Below, piece after piece: positions 14,440 through 21,838 of a stretch of 24,672 bases of DNA. Where the stretch lies: positions 1 to 24,672 of the IMG/VR virus record IMGVR_UViG_3300043409_001085. One strand, 5' to 3'. The notes beneath the pieces are model-generated. The model was not told where the DNA came from and made no database searches. It saw only the letters and a program-made list of their open reading frames with translations. This DNA is from a virus. The translations under genes were made by a program, and so were the position numbers. Numbering within the stretch: position 1 is the stretch's first letter; each line of letters opens with the position of its first letter.

Positions 14440-16858
14440 TGGTGGTTCCTTTGTCAAACGATGGGACATACCCGTCCATGTAACGGGCGCGCAGTTCCTG
14501 CCGGATGGTGGCAGCTTGGGGGCGAATGCCAGGCAGCGGCTTGTCGTCCATCATGGACGCGCCAGCTGTGGTGTCGCTCGGTACGGGGACCGGCACAGGC
14601 CAGTCAAAATAGAACTCCATGAAGTCGCTGGCCGCCTCCATACAGGCGTGCAGCACAGCGGCCACCTCGTCGCGCACTGACGGGTGTGCGTCGGCGTACT
14701 CGGCGTCGTGCACCTGGTTGACCAGCAGGCCCAGCCCGCCCCAGTTCTTGCGGCGGTAGAACTCGCGCACGCTCAGCCACATGGCGGCCTTGGCCCACTC
14801 TCCGCCGCCGCCCTGTACAGGATAGTTGCGAATCTCGGTGGGCGAGAAGCTGGCGTTGGTGCCGCGCTTGACCAGGAACTCGGGGCTCGGGCTTTCCTGG
14901 AACGAGTAGAGCTTGCCGTCCGGGGTGCGCATGAAGCTGCGGCCCAGCTGGCACATCACACCACGCACGACTGGGTGCGGAACGAAGCGGTTGGTGGGCC
15001 GCCGGTTCTGCTTGATCTGCATGGTGATGCTCTCGTAGTACGCCGGTATCTCCGGGTACCGCTCGTCCTCGGCCGCCGACAGGCGCTCGACATCCTCCAG
15101 GGGCATGCCGGTGCTGCTGGCGATCTTGGCTGCGCCAGCGCCGTAGGCACGCTGGAAGCTGTACACCTTGGCGCCGGTGCGCTTGTAGTCCCACTCGGAC
15201 ACAGCCTCGTGCACGTTCCCCATCGCGTCGGTGTAGCCCTTGGCCAGGCGCAGCACCTCCTCGTACTGCATGCCCTCCTTGGCCGCCAGGCGTACGCAGT
15301 GCAGGTCCAAGCCCGCCTTCAGGTCCGCGATCAGCTGCTTGCTGCCGGTCAGGATGGCCTGGATGTACACCTCAAGGCTGCTGAAGTCGGACTGGATGAC
15401 GGAGCCACCCTCGAAGCGGCTGCGGAACAGCGACTTGACTTCGGACTTGTTGCCCTTGGGGATGTTCTGCAGGTTCGGCGACGAGCTGCTGAGCCGCGCC
15501 GTCACGGTGCTGCACATGTTGAGCTGGTGGTGGACGATGCCGTCCTCGCCAACCAGGGTCAGCATGCCCTTCTCGACACCCTCGCTGTCGGTGGTGACGT
15601 AGTAGGTGCCCAGGTCCTTGGCCATCGCGTGCATCTGTGCCAGGGCCTTGAGGAAAGGCACGTTGCGGTTGGCCAGCTCCTCGATCACCTCGGTGGCGGT
15701 GCTGTACACGCCCGGGTCGGCGGTCTCCCATGCCTTGCTAGGCGCGGTGTAGCCGGGGAACTTGAAGTAGCCGGTGCCCATGCGCGACTTGGGCTTGGTC
15801 AGGTCGGGCACCTTGATCTTGGTGGTCTTGGGCTCCCCAGCCCGCTTGCCGCCCTTGAAGCGCACCACGTTGTCGGGCGGCGGGCCCTCGGCGATGCCGC
15901 CGTAGCTGATCTGCTGCCCGTCATCGCCAACGACCCAGCGGGTCTCGTCCTTCTGGGCGTAGACCTGGTCGGGGTGGGCGCTGTCGAAGGTGAACTCGCC
16001 GGCCCCGATCTGGTACTCGCGCCGGTCGAACGGCACCGTGCCGCCGAAGATCAGCGCGCTGAGCTGGCGCCTGCTGGACCAGGAGAACTCGAAGGGCAAG
16101 TCCTTGGGCAGGTACTGGTGCAGGTCCGCCTTGTGCTGCGCGATGCGCGCGGCCAGGGCGGCAGCTTGCTCGCGCCCCAGGGGCACGTCCACGAACATAC
16201 CGTTGCGCTCGGCCTCGACGGTGAACAGCAGCGCACCCATGTTGAGCAGGATGCTGCGCACCTGGCCGGCCTCGCGGGCCCGCTTGAGCTGCCCGAGGAA
16301 GATCGCCTCGGTGTTCTCCACGTCGCCCTTCTCCCACTGGCCGGCCACCTCCTGGCCGCACAGGTACCTCTTCAGGATGCTGGGCTCGATGTCCTCGGTG
16401 GCCACGCCTGCGTTCCACAGGGCCTTGACCTCGTCGAACTTGGTGTTGCCGCCGTAGCGCGGAGCCACGTCGTCCAGGCTGAGCATGTGGCTCTCCTGCA
16501 CCATGCCCTCCAGCAGATACTCGGCGAGCTGGCAGTCCCACACGTTGCCGCCATCGGCCACCCACTGCATCCAGAAGGCCAGGTTCTCAGGCTCTTGCAG
16601 GGCGTGCAGCAGATCGAACTTGATGTTGAAGCCGACCAGCAGCTTGGCGTCGCCGACCACCTTGCGCAGCCAGCCCGGGTCGGTGCGGTTGGCACCGCCG
16701 GTACCCTTGCCCCGGTAGATGGACTCGACGGCCTTGGCCAACATGCCCTTGCGGCGCCAGCCCACCATCACGATGTCGTTGAGCCCGCCGAACGGCGTGC
16801 CCTTGCGTTTGAACCGGCTGACAGTGCCGGTCTCGATGTCGAAGGTGCAGTAGCTCAC
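14432..16858 (-). CDS. PolA-family DNA polymerase with 3'-5' exonuclease domain (T7 gp5-like)
   Basis: 808 aa (T7 gp5 is 704). The N-terminal exonuclease domain has D7 and E9 in YCTFDIETG and LLVGFNIKFDL near residue 75. Polymerase motif A is SVIQSDFSSLEVY near 490, motif B is RTGAKVYSFQRAYGAG near 560, and motif C is QVHDAEYAD near 716. Motif C reads HDA in place of the common HDE. RLSSSSPNLQNIPKGNKSEV before motif A is also typical. The extra length lies mainly between the exonuclease and palm. The start is a GTG at 16858 overlapping the previous stop (GTGA) with no clear Shine-Dalgarno. It replicates the phage genome with the helicase and primase. Confidence 0.97.
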   Translation of the reverse strand: MSYCTFDIETGTVSRFKRKGTPFGGLNDIVMVGWRRKGMLAKAVESIYRGKGTGGANRTDPGWLRKVVGDAKLLVGFNIKFDLLHALQEPENLAFWMQWVADGGNVWDCQLAEYLLEGMVQESHMLSLDDVAPRYGGNTKFDEVKALWNAGVATEDIEPSILKRYLCGQEVAGQWEKGDVENTEAIFLGQLKRAREAGQVRSILLNMGALLFTVEAERNGMFVDVPLGREQAAALAARIAQHKADLHQYLPKDLPFEFSWSSRRQLSALIFGGTVPFDRREYQIGAGEFTFDSAHPDQVYAQKDETRWVVGDDGQQISYGGIAEGPPPDNVVRFKGGKRAGEPKTTKIKVPDLTKPKSRMGTGYFKFPGYTAPSKAWETADPGVYSTATEVIEELANRNVPFLKALAQMHAMAKDLGTYYVTTDSEGVEKGMLTLVGEDGIVHHQLNMCSTVTARLSSSSPNLQNIPKGNKSEVKSLFRSRFEGGSVIQSDFSSLEVYIQAILTGSKQLIADLKAGLDLHCVRLAAKEGMQYEEVLRLAKGYTDAMGNVHEAVSEWDYKRTGAKVYSFQRAYGAGAAKIASSTGMPLEDVERLSAAEDERYPEIPAYYESITMQIKQNRRPTNRFVPHPVVRGVMCQLGRSFMRTPDGKLYSFQESPSPEFLVKRGTNASFSPTEIRNYPVQGGGGEWAKAAMWLSVREFYRRKNWGGLGLLVNQVHDAEYADAHPSVRDEVAAVLHACMEAASDFMEFYFDWPVPVPVPSDTTAGASMMDDKPLPGIRPQAATIRQELRARYMDGYVPSFDKGTTNG

Positions 16859-17076
16859 CGGGAGCTATCGTACACCGGTACGCCCTCGAAGTCCTTGGCC
16901 GCGTCGTCGTAGAAGGCCGCGCGGTAGCTAGCAGGCGCCTTAGGGGCAGTAAGACTGGCCACGAGGCGATGAACGGCCTCGACACTATAGGCTGGGTCGC
17001 CCTCCCCGTCGTGGTGGTCACTGGTCGTTACGTCGGGCGGTGGAAGGTCCATCACCGCATCGTGATACTTCTGCAT
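16855..17076 (-). CDS. Small hypothetical protein upstream of DNA polymerase
   Basis: 73 aa starting MQKYHDAVMDLPPPDVTT at 17076, preceded by GGAGG at a slightly long spacing. An alternative ATG at 17175 would overlap the whole neighbouring gene and is less likely. The middle is acidic (SDHHDGEGDPAYS) and the end is VPVYDSSR. No family is recognised. The gene overlaps the 3' end of the 52-aa gene and is joined by GTGA to DNA polymerase, so its translation probably feeds polymerase expression. Confidence 0.65.
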   Translation of the reverse strand: MQKYHDAVMDLPPPDVTTSDHHDGEGDPAYSVEAVHRLVASLTAPKAPASYRAAFYDDAAKDFEGVPVYDSSR

Positions 17077-17210
17077 GGCTCTCGTCCTCCAGGTAGGGTA
17101 ATCCAGATGGTCAGGCACGGCAGCAGGTTGATGCACCAGCGCCGATACTGCTTGCTGTAGTGGGCGCCGATCCACAGGCCACCCAGTTGGAGCAGGAGGC
17201 CGGCCTTCAC
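17052..17210 (-). CDS. Small putative membrane protein
   Basis: 52 aa from a GTG at 17210 that overlaps the upstream stop (GTGA), with GAGG about 9 nt before it. The sequence has two hydrophobic stretches, AGLLLQLGGLWIGAHYS (residues 3-19) and WCINLLPCLTIWITLP (26-41), separated by a basic KQYRR turn, so it could be a two-segment inner-membrane protein with the basic turn in the cytoplasm. The 3' end overlaps the next gene by 25 nt. Function unknown; small membrane proteins in phage replication blocks have varied or no known roles. Existence is supported by the overlap and hydrophobic pattern only. Confidence 0.6.
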   Translation of the reverse strand: MKAGLLLQLGGLWIGAHYSKQYRRWCINLLPCLTIWITLPGGREPCRSITMR

Positions 17211-17392
17211 GGCGCGACCTCTATGTACAGGATGCGCCGCACGATGGCAGGGCGGTGCTCGCCCTCGGTGGCGTCGAACACCTCAACGCCGCCGGGGTTG
17301 TCCTTGTAGAAGGTAGTCTCGACCTGACCGCTGCTGTACAGCATGGTATCGGCGAGCCACCCTTCCTTCACGTCGAGCAACACTTGCGTCAT
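17207..17392 (-). CDS. Small hypothetical protein downstream of helicase
   Basis: 61 aa from the ATG at 17392 (ATGA overlap with the helicase stop). A longer in-frame opening from 17605 is a shadow of the helicase gene and is rejected. The sequence starts MTQVLLDVKEGWLADTMLYS and ends AIVRRILYIEVAP, giving a beta-strand-rich look with mixed charge. No recognised family. Coupled to the helicase by its start overlap and to the next small gene by GTGA. Confidence 0.68.
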   Translation of the reverse strand: MTQVLLDVKEGWLADTMLYSSGQVETTFYKDNPGGVEVFDATEGEHRPAIVRRILYIEVAP

Positions 17393-18687
17393 GGTGCCTC
17401 CACATACCGGCCACGTGCGCCGTCGTAGATCACCTCGCGCATCGGCGAAGCGGGCTTGTTGGTGCGCACCTTCTTGTTCTTGGTGGTGCCGATGTACCGG
17501 CTGTTCACCAGCATCGGGTCGTTGACCGAGCCGATGGTGATGATGACATCGGCCGCGCCCTGCTTGCCCGTCTTGCTGTCCTTCAGCATCGGCAGCGTGG
17601 GCCACTGCAGGCCATCAGCGTCGGCGCTGAGCTGGCTCGTGGCCAACGCCGCGCAGTCGTGCTTGACGCCGATCAGGCGGGCCCACTGGTACATAGCCTC
17701 CAGCAACTGGTCTGTGCGCTGGCCGTTGTTGCCAGCCTCGCCGCCGAACCTGACGTTGTCCACCATGTCAAACAGCACCAGTGCCGGCTTGTGCGCGGCG
17801 ATGATGTCCTCGACCTGGTGGTTCCACATGCCGTGGATGTCGAACACCCGCAGCACCCCGGGCCGGCCACCCAGGGCCTTGGCGTAGTTGCTGCGCACCA
17901 TCGTGCGGTGCTGGTCGTTGCTGGCGATGCCCGACAGGCGCACCAGGTCCTCGGTGGTGGCGTTGAGCGCGGCCTGGAAGTTCCGCATAACGATGCGCTT
18001 GCCCGGTCCCTCGTTGTTGAACCACAGGATGCTGCGCTTCTCGCCGGGCCAGAGCGTGTCCACCTGAGCCGCCATGTGCGTCAGCTCGCTGGCACAGAAC
18101 GTGGTCTTGCCCTTGTCGGGGCGCGCAGCCACAACAACAAAGTCGCCGGGCACGAGCGGCTTCATGTGCTCGTTCAGGCAGGGCAGGCGCCAATGCAGGC
18201 CCCAGTCGTTCTCCTCAGCGGCCAGCAGCTCCTCGATGGGGTCCAGCACCTGGGCGCTGGCCACCTTGCGGTTGGCCGCTTCGCGGTAGCGGTCCAGGTT
18301 GGCTTGCAGGTCCTGGTACAGGTCCACCTCGGCGCCGTCGTTCCAGCGCTGCAGCAGGTCGGCCACCCGGGCCGCCGTGTCGGCCGCGATCAGGCGCTCG
18401 TTGATTCCAGCCGCTACGCCGGGCTCAACGTCCTCGTCGATCTGCTTGAACAGATGCCCGTAGACGCCCAGGTCCTCGTCGCGCAGGCGTGGGTGCGCCA
18501 GCTTGAACCAGGTGGTGAAGGGGCCGCTCTGGATCAGGTCGGTCCCGGTCTCCCGGAAGAACCTGCCGTAGTCGGCCAGCACCGTCTGGGTGCGGGCGTC
18601 CACGGCGCGCTCGGGCACGCTGCGGATCAGCTTGTCGTACTGCCCACGGTGCTTGAGCAGCCGCAGGACGGTGATGTCAAGGCTCAT
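17389..18687 (-). CDS. Replicative DNA helicase (DnaB/T7 gp4 helicase family)
   Basis: 432 aa. An N-terminal helical region (about 1-150) precedes a RecA-type core with Walker A ARPDKGKTTF near residue 190, a catalytic-Glu strand FNNEGPGKR near 225, Walker B ALVLFDMVDN near 305, and a sensor-like ATSQLSADA near 350, followed by a basic TKNKKVRTNKPA segment. The ARPxxGKT form is the DnaB variety. It would unwind the fork for the PolA-type polymerase. In T7 primase and helicase are one polypeptide; here the primase is a separate gene (19839-20648), as in phiKMV-type phages. The ATG directly follows the stop of the upstream gene. Confidence 0.94.
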   Translation of the reverse strand: MSLDITVLRLLKHRGQYDKLIRSVPERAVDARTQTVLADYGRFFRETGTDLIQSGPFTTWFKLAHPRLRDEDLGVYGHLFKQIDEDVEPGVAAGINERLIAADTAARVADLLQRWNDGAEVDLYQDLQANLDRYREAANRKVASAQVLDPIEELLAAEENDWGLHWRLPCLNEHMKPLVPGDFVVVAARPDKGKTTFCASELTHMAAQVDTLWPGEKRSILWFNNEGPGKRIVMRNFQAALNATTEDLVRLSGIASNDQHRTMVRSNYAKALGGRPGVLRVFDIHGMWNHQVEDIIAAHKPALVLFDMVDNVRFGGEAGNNGQRTDQLLEAMYQWARLIGVKHDCAALATSQLSADADGLQWPTLPMLKDSKTGKQGAADVIITIGSVNDPMLVNSRYIGTTKNKKVRTNKPASPMREVIYDGARGRYVEAP

Positions 18688-18909
18688 TCAATTCCCTGGA
18701 AATAGGACGTACCCTTGGCTGGGCTTGTCGGGGCGCTCGTCGTGCACCCACCCGTCTGGGCGCGGGGCGCATCCCTTCCATAGCTCAACCATGCCCTCCT
18801 CCATTAGGGCCTGTTCGCTGTGGCACTTGTATACGACGAGCCGGTCGCGGTCGAACCCCTGAAGAATCTCGATCAGGCGGCCAACGGTTATGGGCTTAAG
18901 CGGTTTCAT
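18688..18909 (-). CDS. Small hypothetical protein upstream of helicase
   Basis: 73 aa with a strong GAGGAG Shine-Dalgarno 4 nt before the ATG at 18909. The sequence runs MKPLKPITVGRLIEILQGFD, then RDRLVVYKCHSEQALMEEGM and a C-terminal DKPSQGYVLFPGN. The opening resembles small phage proteins that begin with a regulated strand-helix unit (VGRLIEILQGFDRD), but I cannot name a function. It overlaps the upstream gene by 14 nt and abuts the helicase start. Confidence 0.72.
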   Translation of the reverse strand: MKPLKPITVGRLIEILQGFDRDRLVVYKCHSEQALMEEGMVELWKGCAPRPDGWVHDERPDKPSQGYVLFPGN

Positions 18910-19306
18910 GTTTCTCCTCGGGTAGCCTGAAGCGGTGGCAGTGCGCTGTGACAGGCGTGCCGTGATCGCCTATGACCGTAATGTACGGCGGAAAGGTGAA
19001 CGAGGGCGTCACGTCTCTGGGCTGGTAGCCCACGACCGTGTACGCCTTGCCCTCAGTGAGGCCCGGGTATGGGCGCCCGTGGGCGATCAATACCTGGCCC
19101 ACCCGCACCTCCTCGAAGTCGGTTATGCCCGTGCCTGCCCACGGCCGCTCTGCCTCGGCCCGGGTGGGCCAGTTGGGTCTCACAGCCTGCACCAGGCACC
19201 CGCTGATAACGGCCTCGAAACCTCGGCTGCGCAGCAGGTCCACCATGCCTTGAGCGTCGCCACCGTCGTAAACTGCGAACCATTTTCCGGTGTAGCCGCT
19301 GCTCAT
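18896..19306 (-). CDS. Hypothetical protein, two-domain appearance
   Basis: 136 aa from the ATG at 19306 (ATGA overlap with the 34-aa gene). The N-terminal half (KWFAVYDGGDAQGMVDLLRS, then RGFEAVISGCLVQA) looks alpha/beta. The C-terminal half, from VRVGQVLIAHGRPYPGLTEG through KAYTVVGYQPRD to the end, looks like a small all-beta, SH3-like barrel. Neither half gives a catalytic motif I can identify. It lies between primase and helicase, so a replication-accessory role is possible but not shown. Confidence 0.72.
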   Translation of the reverse strand: MSSGYTGKWFAVYDGGDAQGMVDLLRSRGFEAVISGCLVQAVRPNWPTRAEAERPWAGTGITDFEEVRVGQVLIAHGRPYPGLTEGKAYTVVGYQPRDVTPSFTFPPYITVIGDHGTPVTAHCHRFRLPEEKHETA

Positions 19307-19407
19307 GCGGCTTCGTATATCCCGGTGTTGGTCTCGACGGACGCGTTGAATTTCGCAGACCGTTGTGCTTGGCCCACCTCAGCGGCCATCTGTGCGCGAC
19401 TTATCAT
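19303..19407 (-). CDS. 34-aa micro-ORF linked by ATGA overlaps on both sides
   Basis: The reading frame starts MISRAQMAAEVGQAQRSAKF and ends ETNTGIYEAA. Its ATG overlaps the preceding stop (ATGA at 19407-19404) and its own stop overlaps the next start in the same way (19306-19303). It fills the gap of about 100 nt between two well-supported genes exactly. There is no Shine-Dalgarno, so translation would be by coupling. That tight fit is the main evidence that it is real. The peptide is Ala/Gln-rich and probably helical; function unknown. Confidence 0.55.
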   Translation of the reverse strand: MISRAQMAAEVGQAQRSAKFNASVETNTGIYEAA

Positions 19408-19574
19408 GCCGCGCTGCTGCAGAGGTAGCCCACCAGGGCGGGCACGCCCAGGGCGCGGTTCAGGTTCTCGGCCTCGCGCGCCGCCAGCTCCTCGCAGGCG
19501 GCCTTGCCGGGCAGCTCACGCGGCGGGGTGCTGAAGGTCAGGCCACTGGCCAGCAGGAATGTGATGATCCACAT
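19404..19574 (-). CDS. Small exported or membrane-anchored protein
   Basis: 56 aa from the ATG at 19574, with GGAAG about 7 nt upstream; it begins 1 nt after the stop of the preceding gene. A longer in-frame opening from 19751 is a shadow of that gene. The N-terminus WIITFLLASGLTFS is a short hydrophobic segment like a signal peptide or membrane anchor, though it lacks a basic N-region. The remainder (PGKAACEELAAREAENLNRA and GVPALVGYLCSSAA) is soluble with two cysteines that could form a disulfide in the periplasm. Function unknown. Confidence 0.62.
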   Translation of the reverse strand: MWIITFLLASGLTFSTPPRELPGKAACEELAAREAENLNRALGVPALVGYLCSSAA

Positions 19575-19575
19575 G

Positions 19576-19851
19576 TCAGTTCTTCCAGGCGGCTTCGGTG
19601 ATAGCCCGCTCGTCGGCGGCCTGGGCAGCGCGCTTCTTGTCGGCCAGCTGTTGGGCCACATCGGCCACCCACTGGGCGTTGTCGGTCTCGGCCCGCCGCG
19701 CGGCCTTCGCCTTCTGCTCGGCCACTGACCTGATGACGCGCTGCTTGTCATCGACGGCGGCGTCGATACTGGCCAGCCGCTGCTGCGCGGCCCAGATCAG
19801 GCCAGCTAGCCGCATCAACGCGCGGGCGTAAGCGATCTTCAACGTAAACAT
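19576..19851 (-). CDS. Small coiled-coil protein
   Basis: 91 aa with an excellent AAGGAG Shine-Dalgarno before the ATG at 19851; the first 13 nt overlap the primase 3' end. An N-terminal amphipathic or hydrophobic helix (IAYARALMRLAGLIWAAQQR) is followed by a long Ala/Lys/Glu/Asp-rich stretch (DDKQRVIRSVAEQKAKAARR and so on) that looks like a continuous coiled coil. Spanin-like i-proteins can have such layouts, but the location far from the late region makes that weak. Function unknown. Confidence 0.7.
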   Translation of the reverse strand: MFTLKIAYARALMRLAGLIWAAQQRLASIDAAVDDKQRVIRSVAEQKAKAARRAETDNAQWVADVAQQLADKKRAAQAADERAITEAAWKN

Positions 19852-20648
19852 AGTAGCTCCTTGATTTCAAGTAACGAATGGTTCTTGGGGTCCTTGGCGC
19901 TGACGATGCGGCGCACAGGAACTCCCAGCGCCCGCAGCTCGCGGCACGCCTTGGTTGCGCCGGCGCGGCCGGCAGCGTCCGGGTCCAGCCACACGTTGAC
20001 GGGGCCGCCGCGTTGCAGCAGCAGCTCGACAATGCGCGGCGTGAGGGCCGTGCCCATCATGGACCAGCCCTCGGCCACCAGGCCGACCTTGAACGCGCTC
20101 AGAATATCCTCGGTCAGTGTCACAGCGCCTGCGTGGCCGTAGCGGGGCACCACGGAGGCGCGTGGCACGTCAGGGGACAGGTACTTCAGCCGGTGCGGGT
20201 TGGTGCTGCGGGCTTGCCAGAATACAGGCAGGCCCGTGGAGGGGTCCAGGACGGGCAACACGACCCGATCAGACGGCGGGTGGTAGTATGCCCCCAGGGC
20301 GGCTATTTCAGGCGCCCCAAGGCCCGCCTTCAGCAGCCACAGGGCCACGCCGGGTGGCCACTCGGCCAGCGGGTGCACCGCTGGCTTTGGCAGGGCCAGT
20401 CCGCAGGCCGCTGTGGCGCGGTCCTGGGCCGCCTGCCGCTGCAGCCTTGCGATGCGCGCCGCCAGGCTCTCGCGTGGCGCCGGCAGGCTGCCAGGCTCGG
20501 TGCAGCGGTAGCACCAAGCATTGTACCACTCACCACTCCTGCTGACCACCAGCTTGAAGCCGGGGCCGCAGTTGTGCTGGTACATGCGCCGCTCGCCGTC
20601 TTCCAGGCCCTGTGCGTGCTCCCGCCAGGAGGCGGGGTCGAGGGTCAC
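19839..20648 (-). CDS. DNA primase with TOPRIM domain (separate from helicase)
   Basis: 269 aa. An N-terminal zinc-ribbon-like region holds H25 and C27 (QHNCGPG) and C46-x2-C49 (WCYRC), close to the template-reading zinc motif of T7 gp4 primase but with a His-x-Cys first pair. The TOPRIM domain carries E180/D181 in TLTEDILSAFKVG and D222/D224 in NVWLDPDAAGRAG. It ends just after DPKNHSLLEIKELL, so no helicase domain is attached. It would synthesise primers for the lagging strand. The start is a GTG at 20648 overlapping the previous stop (GTGA) with no strong Shine-Dalgarno, suggesting coupled translation. Confidence 0.93.
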   Translation of the reverse strand: MTLDPASWREHAQGLEDGERRMYQHNCGPGFKLVVSRSGEWYNAWCYRCTEPGSLPAPRESLAARIARLQRQAAQDRATAACGLALPKPAVHPLAEWPPGVALWLLKAGLGAPEIAALGAYYHPPSDRVVLPVLDPSTGLPVFWQARSTNPHRLKYLSPDVPRASVVPRYGHAGAVTLTEDILSAFKVGLVAEGWSMMGTALTPRIVELLLQRGGPVNVWLDPDAAGRAGATKACRELRALGVPVRRIVSAKDPKNHSLLEIKELLCLR

Positions 20649-20842
20649 AGGATGTCGCGCCCCCGGGGATTGCCGTCAGCGCCGAGGAGCGTGCCAAACC
20701 AAAAGTTGAAAGGCCCCGGCTCCTCCGGCTGGATTGCGCCAGACCCAATGTAGCGAGAGGCGGCCCGCTCGGCCAACGACGCCGTAGAAAACAGCCGCAG
20801 CCGTTCGCCAAACAGGGCGTACTGCCCCGTGCGGCCGTCCAT
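20645..20842 (-). CDS. Small hypothetical protein, N-terminus uncertain (possible start at 20935)
   Basis: 65 aa from the ATG at 20842, the first standard start codon in the frame, with GGGG four nt upstream. The frame stays open further back to about 20935, where an ATA overlaps the preceding stop (ATAA) and has AAGGA five nt upstream, which would give 96 aa. The extra peptide (GGPILPYVIVGFGDDSWGL) looks like real protein sequence and GC-rich third positions continue through it. The common part contains GRTGQYALFGERLRLFSTAS and PGPFNFWFGTLLGADGNPRG. Function unknown. It is linked by GTGA to the primase gene. Confidence 0.6.
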   Translation of the reverse strand: MDGRTGQYALFGERLRLFSTASLAERAASRYIGSGAIQPEEPGPFNFWFGTLLGADGNPRGRDIL

Positions 20843-20931
20843 GAGGCCCCACGAGTCGTCTCCAAAGCCTACGATGACGTAGGGCAGGATCGGGCCGCCG
20901 CTGTGCGGGGCCAGTGCGTTGGGCGTCGTGT

Positions 20932-21192
20932 TTATGCTTGTCCTTTCGAGGTTGCTTCGTCTACGCCGTACCAGTGGTAAAGGCCCCGGTTTTCAGGGTC
21001 GTTGAGCGGCCAGCTTGTACGCCCCCTTCGGGCCGCCAGCTCGGGGCCCGGGGCCCCGCCACACTGCCAGCGCCCGGTGCTGGGCTCAAAGCGGGCGTAG
21101 GTCGGGCCGGGGCGAATGCGCCACCCCTCGATTTCGTACACGCCAGGGTAGGCCGGCGGCGTGGTTATTGGAAACGGGCCTATGCGCGCCAT
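20932..21192 (-). CDS. Small hypothetical early protein
   Basis: 86 aa with a strong AAGGAG Shine-Dalgarno 5 nt before the ATG at 21192; it overlaps the previous gene by 13 nt. It begins MARIGPFPITTPPAYPGVYE and contains many Trp and Pro residues (WRIRPGPTYARF, RWQCGGAPGPELA, LYHWYGVDEA). The VYEIEGW..GPTYARFEPSTGRW pattern looks like a small beta-sheet domain of the kind found in phage early genes that describe no enzyme. No function can be assigned. Confidence 0.72.
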   Translation of the reverse strand: MARIGPFPITTPPAYPGVYEIEGWRIRPGPTYARFEPSTGRWQCGGAPGPELAARRGRTSWPLNDPENRGLYHWYGVDEATSKGQA

Positions 21193-21488
21193 GTTGGCTC
21201 CTTGAATTTGGTCGGGTCGAACGGCCCCCAGGCGTGCGCCCGGGGCCCCAGCAGAGACATGACCGGGGCCGGGTCTGGGGTGTGCTTCTGGGCCACACAG
21301 TCCTCACCCAGCGCCACGGCCAGCTGATACCCCGCGCTGGGCGCGTGCGGCTTGTTGAACTCCAGCACCCAGGTGCCGTCGATCAAACACACGCCCACGG
21401 GCTCCTGCAGGAAGCAGTCCTTGACTGCCCAAAAGAACCGGGGCAGCGACACACCCGCCGGCTTCTCGACGTTGATGATTGTGCGCAT
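21180..21488 (-). CDS. Small hypothetical early protein
   Basis: 102 aa from the ATG at 21488 with AAGGA 6 nt upstream. The sequence has an alpha/beta opening (RTIINVEKPAGVSLPRFFWA, then VKDCFLQEPVGVCLIDGTWV) and a tail with PAPVMSLLGPRAHAWGPFDP. No recognisable motif. It starts 2 nt after the preceding stop. Probably an early, host-interaction or accessory gene judging by position only. Confidence 0.72.
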   Translation of the reverse strand: MRTIINVEKPAGVSLPRFFWAVKDCFLQEPVGVCLIDGTWVLEFNKPHAPSAGYQLAVALGEDCVAQKHTPDPAPVMSLLGPRAHAWGPFDPTKFKEPTWRA

Positions 21489-21490
21489 GC

Positions 21491-21838
21491 TCAGTCCTTA
21501 CGCAAGGTTGTCGACGGGAACTCGAACTGGCGCAAGTTACAGTGCGCCGACAGCGAGACCTCCCGATCGTTGCGCAGGTCCTCAACAACGGCCTGCAGCA
21601 GGCTCGCGCTGTACTCGCTGGTGTACCCAATAGCGGGCGCAGAGCCCTGCAGCAGCGTGTCCGGGTCAGGCCGGCAGCGGCTCAAGGTCTGGAGTATCAA
21701 AACATGCGAGCTGGTCTTGTACTCCCAGACGGCTGCCTCGGCCTTGTCGAGACCCAATGGGCCCACCAGCGCGGTGGCGGCTTCGATGGCCTCGTTGTGC
21801 GTGCCCACGGCGCGGATGTTGTAGGTGGTGCGGTACAT
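21491..21838 (-). CDS. Hypothetical early protein
   Basis: 115 aa starting MYRTTYNIRAVGTHNEAIEA at 21838, where the ATG shares a base with the preceding stop (TGATG) and GGGGGGAG lies 4 nt upstream. A longer in-frame opening from 22096 overlaps two other genes with Arg/Ser-rich shadow sequence and is rejected. The protein looks alpha/beta with SSHVLILQTLSRCRPDPDTL and LLQAVVEDLRNDREVSLSAH. No family recognised. Confidence 0.72.
   Translation of the reverse strand: MYRTTYNIRAVGTHNEAIEAATALVGPLGLDKAEAAVWEYKTSSHVLILQTLSRCRPDPDTLLQGSAPAIGYTSEYSASLLQAVVEDLRNDREVSLSAHCNLRQFEFPSTTLRKD

Noticed and set aside
14684-16912. 742-codon plus-strand open frame antisense to DNA polymerase
   Set aside because: Same shadow effect. 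No domain is recognisable, no good ribosome site was seen, and the minus-strand DNA polymerase is certain.
16979-16990. Plus-strand GACACTATAGG resembling the SP6 promoter core
   Set aside because: It lies inside a coding region, faces against all genes, and lacks the ACCCT upstream half of this phage's own promoters. Likely chance.
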